Assembly: GCA_021805955.1 (NCBI GenBank)
Contig: JAJZDO010000977.1
Coordinates: 1-6,257, forward strand
Origin: Acidobacteriota bacterium
Lineage (GTDB): Bacteria; Acidobacteriota; Terriglobia; Terriglobales; Acidobacteriaceae
Direction: 5' to 3'
DNA: 6,257 nucleotides
Shown: one piece after another, positions 1 through 5,471 of the stretch
How the letters are laid out: every line of letters starts with the position of its first letter
Numbering within the stretch: the stretch's first letter is position 1
Notes under the pieces: generated by a model
Seen by the model: the letters and a program-made list of their open reading frames with translations, nothing else
Told to the model about the DNA's origin: nothing
The model's database searches: none
Position numbers and translations under genes: made by a program

Positions 1-412
1 TGGAAAGATTGTGCTTCCCCAAGGACAGGATGGCGCTGGTGGATGGCGCGAACCGGTTCTGAAAGTAGCCTGCGTTCACGAAATTCGAGGTCGGCCCCAT
101 CCCCACTCCGCCGGCAACGCTGCTGTTCTGAAACTCCGAAATCGCAATTCCAGGAAAAGAGTTGTAACCGTTGCCGATCGTGATACCGCTTTGCGCCAGA
201 CCCAACTCCGGCGCGAAGTAGCTATAGACCTTCTGCCGGGAAAAGCCCATCCGCTGTTCCCATGTAAATCTGGGGCCGATTACGATGTTATTTTGCAGCG
301 CGCCGACCTGCGCGCCGCTGTCCTCCGACTCAGGAAATCCTTCCGTCTGGCCGGTACTGCTGAAGGGGCTGAAAGCCGGATCGTGCTGGTAGTAATACTT
401 GAGAGAGACGCG
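1..412 (-). pseudogene. Continuation of the TonB-dependent receptor gene in a shifted frame; partial, runs off the left edge
   Basis: This is the missing continuation of the receptor whose start is at 1784. Reading the minus strand from the CGC codon at 412-410 gives RVSLKYYYQHDPAFSPFSST and then about 117 more residues without a stop to position 1. Segments such as IGPRFTWEQRMGFSR and YFQNRFAPSTSA are typical of the barrel region of acidobacterial receptors. The upstream frame ends sensibly at GAC (416-414), and omitting one base, the G at 413 on the plus strand (within GGG 412-414), joins the two frames perfectly. The gene is therefore interrupted by a single-base insertion in a three-base run. 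A sequencing or assembly error would look identical, so calling it a pseudogene is provisional. The remaining barrel, several hundred residues, lies outside the window. Confidence 0.8.
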
Positions 413-1784
413 GGTCGGTCGGAGTCGCGTCGTAATCCAGGTCACCCGTTACCTGATCGGCGTCGAAGCGGGAAGTCTGAATCAGCGAAGCATTCGCCTG
501 GCCAGCAACGACACCGGGAGCCGCGGATGGAATCAAGTATTGCCCGTTGGGCAGCTTGGCCTGCAGCAGCGTGACGGCGGCGGGGTCGTATTGGGATGGG
601 GTGGGACAGGTGTTTGCCGCGCCATTGGAGAAAAAGCTGTTGCAGGCAGCCTGTATCCCGGTAAGGCTGCGGTCGTTGGTCAGCGCGGTTGGGACATAAA
701 GCTGAGACAACCCCGTGGACTGATCGCTGACCCGCTGCGCCTGATAGCCGCCGAAGAGGAAAAGCTTGTCCTTAATGAGCGGGCCGCCCGCGGTGGCGCC
801 GCCCATAAATCGATGCAGTTCCGGATTCTGCTCGTTATGAGGTATGTTGTAAGCCGCGCTTTTGTAGAAGAACGGCGCGGCATTCAGCCAGTTTGTGCCG
901 CGCGTTCCCCACGCCTGACCATGCCACTGGTTGGTGCCGGAAACGGTGTTCACGTCAATATGCGCGCCACTGGTCGTTCCCTGGTCCGCGCCGTAGCTGG
1001 AGACGTTGACGGTAAGTTGCTGGGTAAACTCCGGCGGCGGGCTGGCGAGGCTCTGGCCGGAAGAGCCGTAGGCTGAAGTGCTGGTACTGACACTGCCGCC
1101 CACGTTCGCTCCTTCGCCGATGTTGAAATTCAAGCGCTGCGACACCGATTGGCTGGTGGTTTTTCCGTTGAAGAGATTGGTGATGTCCACGCCGTTCAGG
1201 CTGTAGGTATTGCTGGTGTCGCGCTGGCCATTGGCCCAGATCGGCTGGTTGCCCAGTCCGGCATTGGTGCCTGTACCGGCCAGAAATTCGGCGTTCACGC
1301 CGGGGGCGAGGACCGCCAGTTGGGTAAAGCTGCCAGTCGCCAAGGGGAGCGTTTGGATCATGTGCTGATTCAGCGTATAGCCGTTGGTTGTGTCCACGGC
1401 ATTCAGCATGGGATGTTCATTCACCGTCACAGAAGTAGAGACCGAACCGGGCTTGAGCGGCGCGGCCAGAGTGGTGGTGCGGTTCTCATTGACAGGAATG
1501 CCCGGAAATTTCGCGCGGTCAAAACCGTCCAGAGTGAACGTCAATGTATACGGGCCAACAGGCAGGTTGAGGAATTGGTATTCGCCGTTTTTGTTGGTAC
1601 GAGTGACCCGAGTGAACCCGTTTTTCTCGCTCAATAGCTGGACTTGCACGCCGGGCAGGATTGCGCCCGCGCTGTCCGTGGCGGAGCCGGCGATAGCGCC
1701 CAGGGTCTGTTGCCCTCGCACGTAGGATGGGAAGCAAAGCGAACTGGCCAATAGAAGAAGAATCAGTAACGGATTGCGTTTCAT
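330..1784 (-). CDS. TonB-dependent receptor-like outer-membrane protein with carboxypeptidase-regulatory-like domain, N-terminal part before a frameshift
   Basis: Probable outer-membrane transport or sugar-uptake receptor of the large family common in Acidobacteriota; the substrate cannot be told. The chosen start MKRNPLL gives a signal peptide (hydrophobic residues 6-18, likely cleavage after YVRG near residue 24), and GGAAGG lies 11 bases upstream. The frame extends 24 codons further up, to an ATG at 1856, but that extension would bury the signal peptide. Residues about 27-122 form the carboxypeptidase-regulatory-like beta-sandwich (GAIAGSATDSAGAILPGVQV, then NGEYQFLNLPVGPYTL). Residues about 125-285 resemble the plug (NGQRDTSNTYSLNGVDITN), and barrel-like sequence follows (GGPLIKDKLFLFGGYQ at 333-348). 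The frame follows the family up to residue 457, then reads 27 unrelated residues to a TGA. Family members usually have about 1,000-1,200 residues, so this is the front part of a broken gene. Family assignment is secure; substrate is unknown. Confidence 0.88.
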   Translation of the reverse strand: MKRNPLLILLLLASSLCFPSYVRGQQTLGAIAGSATDSAGAILPGVQVQLLSEKNGFTRVTRTNKNGEYQFLNLPVGPYTLTFTLDGFDRAKFPGIPVNENRTTTLAAPLKPGSVSTSVTVNEHPMLNAVDTTNGYTLNQHMIQTLPLATGSFTQLAVLAPGVNAEFLAGTGTNAGLGNQPIWANGQRDTSNTYSLNGVDITNLFNGKTTSQSVSQRLNFNIGEGANVGGSVSTSTSAYGSSGQSLASPPPEFTQQLTVNVSSYGADQGTTSGAHIDVNTVSGTNQWHGQAWGTRGTNWLNAAPFFYKSAAYNIPHNEQNPELHRFMGGATAGGPLIKDKLFLFGGYQAQRVSDQSTGLSQLYVPTALTNDRSLTGIQAACNSFFSNGAANTCPTPSQYDPAAVTLLQAKLPNGQYLIPSAAPGVVAGQANASLIQTSRFDADQVTGDLDYDATPTDPRLSQVLLPARSGFQPLQQYRPDGRIS

Positions 1785-2068
1785 GGAACGCTTGTCCTTC
1801 CAAAAAAGAATGACCGCCAGGAGGCCGACACTTTGAAATAGGTCTGCTCCCTGCATAGAAAGTGTTCTGCTATGAACGACAGTAGCTTTCCACCGGCTTT
1901 TTTATGGTTACGGAAGCATGAATTTTCTCATCTCCGGATTTGACCTGAGTTGTGTAAATCAATGAATTTTTGTGGATAACGAAAATAGGCGGGATATGCG
2001 AGAAAAGACTGTTGCGATGGAAATGACGCAGGAGCGCGCAATTCTAGGGTTGCATCCAGCCGTTCGTT
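1785..2068. other. Intergenic region upstream of the TonB-dependent receptor gene
   Basis: This 284-bp gap between the quinone reductase stop and the receptor start is clearly AT-richer than the flanking genes between about 1900 and 1990, which suits a promoter region for the receptor. I found no -35/-10 pair worth naming and no hairpin plus T-run to end the upstream gene. An exact DnaA-box 9-mer (TTATCCACA, minus strand) lies at 1979-1971. The open frame entering from the left at 1972 on the plus strand overlaps the reductase and has no protein-like features. Confidence 0.5.
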
Positions 2069-3046
2069 TTAGGGGAGCAGGACTATTTTACCGGTCGTCC
2101 GCCGCGCCTGAAGTTCTTCGTGAGCCTTGGCGGCTTCCGCAAGCGGAAACGTCTGCTGGATGTGAAGCTGCAGACTGCCTTGCTCCAGGCGCTCAAAAAC
2201 ATCCTTCGAACGGGCATCGAGCTCGCCGCGGGTGAGCGTGTAGTGGGAGAGGCTGGGGCGAGTGAGAAAGAGCGACCCCATCAACGACAGATGAATGGGA
2301 TCGACCGGCGGGACAGCGCCGCTGGACGCACCGTAGAGGACCATCGTGCCGCGCGGTCGCAGACATCGCAGTGACCGCTCGAAAGTAGACTTGCCGACAG
2401 AATCGTAGACGACATCCACGCCACGGCCATCCGTAATGGCCTTCACTTCCGCCTCAAAGTCCTGATGGCTGTAAAGGACCACGTCCTGCGCGCCGACAGA
2501 CCGGGACAGGGCTGCCTTCTCGTCGCTGGAGACCGTCGTAATGACATGCGCACCCCGCTGCACGGCCATCTGGGTCAGCAACAGCCCTACACCTCCCGCT
2601 CCAGCATGGACCAGGGCCACATCTCCCTTTTCCAGCGGAAAGGTGTCGGATGTCAGGTACTGCGCGGTCATGCCCTGCAACAAAATGGCGGCCGCCTGCT
2701 CATAGAAAATATTCGGCGGGATGTGAACCAGATGGGCTTCCGGCACTACGGCAAATTCTGCGTAGGCACCCAGGTACATGCACCAGGCAACATTGTCGCC
2801 TACCTGAAAACCCTCCACGCCCTCGCCAAGATCGACGATGGTCCCAGCACCTTCCTGCCCAATGATGAGCGGCAGCGAGGCCGGATAGACGCCTTCCCGA
2901 TAGTAAATATCCACGAAGTTGACGCCGATGGCGCGCACTTGAACGAGGACTTGATGCGCAGCCGGTTCGGGACGATTGACGTCGGTATAGTGTAAAGCCT
3001 CCGGACCGCCAACCTGGGCCACCTGAATAGCTTTCATCATCGTCAT
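2069..3046 (-). CDS. qor: NAD(P)H:quinone oxidoreductase, zinc-independent MDR family
   Basis: Cytosolic medium-chain reductase expected to reduce quinones with NADPH, in the zeta-crystallin/QOR branch. The 325 residues match the usual length (about 325). The N-terminal GroES-like fold covers residues about 5-125, with GVNFVDIYYREGVYP at 41-55 and the GQEGAGTI segment at 63-70. The Rossmann domain follows, with the nucleotide-binding loop HAGAGGVG at 147-154. VVYDSVGKSTFERSLRCL (212-229), GSLFLTRPSL (257-266) and the TGKIVLLP end are also typical of QOR. Only two cysteines (89, 228) are present, so the structural and catalytic zinc sites of alcohol dehydrogenases are absent. Three ATGs lie close together (3046, 3040, 3037); the first is chosen because GGAAGG sits 9 bases ahead of it. 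The gene begins 59 bp after the glycosyltransferase stop, so co-transcription is possible but there is no functional link. Confidence 0.93.
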   Translation of the reverse strand: MTMMKAIQVAQVGGPEALHYTDVNRPEPAAHQVLVQVRAIGVNFVDIYYREGVYPASLPLIIGQEGAGTIVDLGEGVEGFQVGDNVAWCMYLGAYAEFAVVPEAHLVHIPPNIFYEQAAAILLQGMTAQYLTSDTFPLEKGDVALVHAGAGGVGLLLTQMAVQRGAHVITTVSSDEKAALSRSVGAQDVVLYSHQDFEAEVKAITDGRGVDVVYDSVGKSTFERSLRCLRPRGTMVLYGASSGAVPPVDPIHLSLMGSLFLTRPSLSHYTLTRGELDARSKDVFERLEQGSLQLHIQQTFPLAEAAKAHEELQARRTTGKIVLLP

Positions 3047-3105
3047 CGAGCGTAGCCTTCCACGATTTGGGTCAAGGAGTGAGGGGGAGCGAGGGTAGTG
3101 ACGGC

Positions 3106-4092
3106 TCAGCCTTCGGACAGCATACTGGGCTCTTCCGGGCTGCGCAGACGGACCACTCGGTCCACCGTATAGGGCGCGCGATACTGGCTCTGGTAAAAAT
3201 GGCGTACCTGGAGTTCGCCGATCAAGCCGATCGCCAGCAGTTGAATTCCGGCCAGGATCAAGACGCCGGCAACCACGAACAACGGCCCGTGCTGGTCCAT
3301 CACATGTTGATGGGTAAAAACTTTCAGCACCAACAGCCAGGCAGACAAAGCCAGGCCGCCGAACATTCCGGTGGCCCCCAGCGAACCGAAGAAGTGCATG
3401 GGGCGCGACATATACTTCAACAAAAAGCGGATCGTCATCAGGTCAAAGAAGACGCGGAAGGTGCGGGAGATTCCGTAGTGCGATTTTCCCCGCTCGCGGT
3501 TCACGTTGCGGATAGGAATCTCGCAGATTGAAGCGCCATACCAGGAGGCCAGGGCGGGAATAAACCGGTGCATTTCGCCGTAGAGCGGAATGTTGTGGAT
3601 GACTTCCCTACGGTACGCCTTATAAGTGGTGCCGAAGTCGTGGATATCGACGCCCGAAAGCTTGGCCATAAGCCAATTCGCGCAACGGGAGGGAAAACGG
3701 CGCATGACAAAATTGTCGATCCGTTCCTTGCGCCAGCCGCTGACCACGTCGTACCCTTCTTCCAGTTTGGCCAGAAAGTTCGGGATCTCGGTTGGATCAT
3801 GTTGCAGGTCGCCGTCCATGGCCAGGATAAAATCGCCCTGCGCGTGGTCGAAGCCCGCAGCCAGCGCGCTGGTTTGACCGAAGTTACGGCGAAGCTTCAC
3901 TACCGTCACGCGGCTGTCCACCGCAGTGATCTCTTCCAGCAGGCGATAAGTGCGGTCCGAGGAACCATCGTCCACAAAGATCAACTCGAATGGGTCGCCC
4001 ACCTGCTCCATGACGGCCTTCAGCGCGTCATACATTGCAGTCACGTTCTCTTCTTCGTTATGGTACGGAACGACCACCGAGTATTTAGGCAT
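3106..4092 (-). CDS. Family 2 glycosyltransferase, membrane-anchored, polyprenyl-phosphate glycosyltransferase (DPM1/ArnC/GtrB-like)
   Basis: Inner-membrane enzyme expected to move a sugar from a nucleotide donor to a polyprenyl phosphate on the cytoplasmic face, for envelope polysaccharide or lipid modification; sugar and acceptor are unknown. In 328 residues the GT-A domain comes first: YSVVVPYHNEEENV (4-17), the nucleotide-binding FVDDGSSDRTY (39-49), LRRNFGQTSALAAGFDHA (67-84) and the metal-binding DGDLQHDP (93-100). The acceptor-side elements DFGTTYKAYRREV (152-164) and RERGKSHYG (199-207) follow. Two hydrophobic segments near 233-257 and 269-293 anchor the C-terminus, as in the ArnC/GtrB class. 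No upstream in-frame start is available before a stop, and only a weak, distant AAAGG precedes the ATG. No flippase or sugar-biosynthesis genes are adjacent, so the pathway cannot be assigned. The family call is secure; a specific symbol is not justified. Confidence 0.93.
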   Translation of the reverse strand: MPKYSVVVPYHNEEENVTAMYDALKAVMEQVGDPFELIFVDDGSSDRTYRLLEEITAVDSRVTVVKLRRNFGQTSALAAGFDHAQGDFILAMDGDLQHDPTEIPNFLAKLEEGYDVVSGWRKERIDNFVMRRFPSRCANWLMAKLSGVDIHDFGTTYKAYRREVIHNIPLYGEMHRFIPALASWYGASICEIPIRNVNRERGKSHYGISRTFRVFFDLMTIRFLLKYMSRPMHFFGSLGATGMFGGLALSAWLLVLKVFTHQHVMDQHGPLFVVAGVLILAGIQLLAIGLIGELQVRHFYQSQYRAPYTVDRVVRLRSPEEPSMLSEG

Positions 4093-4204
4093 ATGGATAA
4101 GTATAAATGCAGCCTTTATGGATTATGTGGCCCAGTTTTCAATAAGATCGCAGATCCTGGCTGACCTTTAGACGTAGCGGGTCACCGGTTCGTTGCACAA
4201 TTCC

Positions 4205-4918
4205 TTACATGCCTGTCATTTGGCGGTCGCTTCTTTTGTCACTGCAGGAGTTGACAGGCGGCTCTGCCACTACCCACTGAGCGCCTTTCTTATGCAACCG
4301 GTATAAGGCGCCCCCGCCGCACTGTTGGCCACAGGCATACTCCGCGTAAACCACTGCAGTCTTCTTGTCCGGGCTGAAGCCGACGGCGGAAAACTGTATC
4401 CAGCCTCCAGAATCACCGTGCCGCTCAAAGAAGAGGTCCCAAGCGCCGATCTCATGGTGGGCTATGTCTTCCAGTTCCCCGGCACCGATCAAACTGTAGG
4501 CGCGCGCAATGTGCAGTTTTCGTTCCAGAATCCAGGTATGCCGATTGACCAAGTTGTACTGCGCAATAGCGGAGGCCGTTCCATCGTGATCGGAGGCCTC
4601 CGGAGCGGGTGGGTCGGTTGCGCCGCCGTTCGAATTCGGACCGCTTGAGGCAACGCTGTCCGTCGGCTTTTCCGGCGCGACGCAAACGACATGCGCCTTG
4701 GTTTCCACGCGGACCACCAGGTTCATGGCATCCAGTTGCACCCACGGCCACATCTGCGGCAGCACTGCGGAGTAGACAGCATAGGCATCCGGATCGGTAT
4801 AGGTCTGTGCGCGATTGCGAGGGGCGGCCGACACTGCGCATGCAGGTAAAAGGAATACGCCAGCCAATGCAGCTATCATCCAAGTCTGAAAAGGGTACGC
4901 AGTGCGAAAACGGTACAC
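4205..4918 (-). CDS. Hypothetical secreted or lipoprotein-like protein with a CGxxCGGG motif
   Basis: I do not recognise a named function. The frame is open from about 5093, but the best start is the GTG at 4918: GGAGGA (4930-4925) lies 6 bases upstream, the strongest ribosome site in the window, and the product then begins with a signal peptide (VYRFRTAYPFQTWMIAALAG, hydrophobic 14-31). Two processing routes are possible: cleavage after AVSA (residue 31), or lipidation at Cys27 in LPAC, a poor lipobox because of the proline. The 237-residue precursor has a Gly/Pro/Ser-rich linker at about 88-112 and a C-terminal part running from GWIQFSAVGFSPDKKTAVVY through YACGQQCGGGALYRLHKKGAQWVV. The pattern 'new data confirm growth of Y...CGxxCGGG...L.K..G.WVV' resembles short C-terminal modules of uncharacterised secreted bacterial proteins. 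Cysteines 196 and 200 could form a disulfide. Alternative ATGs at 5077 and 4945 lack comparable ribosome sites. Confidence 0.75.
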   Translation of the reverse strand: MYRFRTAYPFQTWMIAALAGVFLLPACAVSAAPRNRAQTYTDPDAYAVYSAVLPQMWPWVQLDAMNLVVRVETKAHVVCVAPEKPTDSVASSGPNSNGGATDPPAPEASDHDGTASAIAQYNLVNRHTWILERKLHIARAYSLIGAGELEDIAHHEIGAWDLFFERHGDSGGWIQFSAVGFSPDKKTAVVYAEYACGQQCGGGALYRLHKKGAQWVVAEPPVNSCSDKRSDRQMTGM

Positions 4919-4924
4919 GCAAAT

Positions 4925-4930
4925 TCCTCC
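4925..4930 (-). promoter_or_regulatory. Shine-Dalgarno that fixes the GTG start at 4918
   Basis: GGAGGA on the minus strand is 6 bases before the GTG at 4918-4916. It is a near-perfect anti-SD match at a normal distance. The ATGs further upstream (4945, 5077) have no equivalent, and starting there would put 27 or more extra residues ahead of the signal peptide. Confidence 0.75.
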
Positions 4931-4988
4931 ATCTCGATCGGCCATGAACTGCCCAACATGCATGGGGCGGGTATGTATCGGCCGCGGC

Positions 4989-5004
4989 GGCGATTGCAAT
5001 CGCC
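4989..5004. repeat. Perfect 16-bp palindrome, possible operator
   Basis: GGCGATTGCAATCGCC equals its own reverse complement. It sits 71 bp upstream of the GTG start of the secreted-protein gene, in the spacer shared with the tRNA gene on the other strand. Its size and symmetry fit a dimeric-regulator binding site. I found no convincing promoter around it, and only this one copy was noticed. Confidence 0.4.
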
Positions 5005-5195
5005 CCCTGCATTCCAAAGTACCTGAAAAGGGGCCTGTCTTGCGTGGCGGATGCGATACACCCGCGAGAACCCACACACGAATGCGCGGTCAACGGCGCG
5101 GCGGTGAGACTGCGGCCTTTGTCAGTTTGATGCTACTGTAGCGCTTCGAAGGCGATGTCATGGTGTGATAGATTCAAAAGTTGGAGCAGCGTGCT

Positions 5196-5283
5196 GGAGA
5201 GATGGCCGAGTGGCTGAAGGCGCACGCTTGGAAAGCGTGTTTACCGCAAGGTAACGTGGGTTCGAATCCCACTCTCTCCGCCA
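5196..5283 (+). tRNA. tRNA-Ser (anticodon GGA)
   Basis: Complete 88-base class II tRNA reading UCC and UCU codons. The acceptor stem is GGAGAGA (5196-5202) paired with TCTCTCC (5273-5279), discriminator G at 5280, and CCA encoded at 5281-5283. The D stem is GCC (5205-5207) with GGC (5219-5221). The anticodon stem is CACGC (5223-5227) with GCGTG (5235-5239), and the loop TTGGAAA places anticodon GGA at 5230-5232. The long variable arm TTACC-GCAA-GGTAA (5241-5254) is diagnostic for serine. The T arm is GTGGG-TTCGAAT-CCCAC (5256-5272). All stems pair without mismatch, so the gene looks functional even though an integrase gene follows directly. No clear promoter was found in the 80 bp upstream. 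Confidence 0.98.
5261..5283 (+). other. Probable attachment-site core (left end, attL) in the tRNA-Ser 3' end
   Basis: P4-type integrases usually recombine into the 3' part of a tRNA gene and restore it, leaving a direct repeat of that part at the far end of the element. The T loop, 3' acceptor strand and CCA of this tRNA, followed by a co-directional integrase 188 bp later, fit that arrangement. The exact core limits cannot be set because the matching copy (attR) would lie beyond the window. Confidence 0.55.
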
Positions 5284-5379
5284 ATTCCACTTCCAATACC
5301 ATCCCAGAAAATCCAGAAAACCTCAAAAATCTTCGCAATTCCAGCGTATTAGCGTCTCATGCCATCCAGTGACGTTCGC

Positions 5380-5408
5380 TTGCATCCGACTTCTAACCGT
5401 GGTACAAA
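5380..5408 (+). promoter_or_regulatory. Weak candidate promoter for the integrase gene
   Basis: TTGCAT (5380-5385) and TACAAA (5403-5408) are separated by 17 bases, which is ideal spacing, but they match the sigma-70 consensus at only 3/6 and 4/6 positions. The first 7-bp repeat copy overlaps the -10 element and the second lies just downstream, so protein bound there would be expected to block transcription. Confidence 0.25.
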
Positions 5409-5470
5409 ATCGTGGTACGAAGTTTCTACCACGGCACAGGTCTAAAACTTATACCACGGTGATACCACGA
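5397..5470. repeat. Cluster of five 7-bp repeats (CGTGGTA / TACCACG) upstream of the integrase
   Basis: CGTGGTA occurs at 5398-5404 and 5411-5417, and its complement TACCACG at 5427-5433, 5452-5458 and 5463-5469. All five copies are exact. Copies 2 and 3 form an inverted repeat extended inward by GAA/TTC (5419-5426), giving about 10-bp arms with one bulged base. Starts are spaced 13, 16, 25 and 11 bp apart. The cluster ends 2 bp before the integrase ATG. It may be arm-type binding sites for the recombinase's N-terminal domain, an operator for integrase autoregulation, or both; the function is inferred from position only. Confidence 0.75.
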
Positions 5471-5471
5471 T

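Noticed and set aside
399..1076. Long plus-strand frame antisense to the receptor gene (also 11-574 and 1149-1637)
   Set aside because: These lie opposite well-supported coding sequence, are rich in Arg/Gly/Ala typical of antisense frames in GC-rich DNA, and show no domain or signal.
1785..1856. 24-residue upstream extension of the TonB-dependent receptor frame from the ATG at 1856
   Set aside because: It would place extra residues ahead of a clear signal peptide; the ATG at 1784 has a usable ribosome site and a normal signal sequence.
2465..2995. Plus-strand frame antisense to the quinone reductase (also 3568-4164 opposite the glycosyltransferase)
   Set aside because: The opposite strand encodes recognisable full-length enzymes with intact motifs, so these frames are shadows.
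4156..4192. Inverted repeat TGACC/GGTCA after the secreted-protein stop as a terminator
   Set aside because: The arms are only 5 bp with no following T-run on the minus strand, so it is too weak to call.
4452..5093. Second minus-strand frame overlapping the secreted-protein gene
   Set aside because: It lacks a signal peptide, domain or ribosome site, and overlaps a frame with a strong Shine-Dalgarno and plausible secreted product.
5119..5175. Possible tRNA promoter (TTGTCA at 5119, GATAGATT near 5167)
   Set aside because: The spacing between these elements is far from 17 bases, and no good partner was found for either.
5301..5320. Short tandem-like words ATCCCAGAAA and ATCCAGAAAA just after the tRNA
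   Set aside because: Two imperfect A-rich copies are easily explained by chance; they were not treated as att repeats.
5181..5372. Plus-strand open frame giving a peptide containing MAEWLKAHAWKACLPQGNVG
   Set aside because: This is the translation of the tRNA-Ser gene itself, a well-known spurious protein call.
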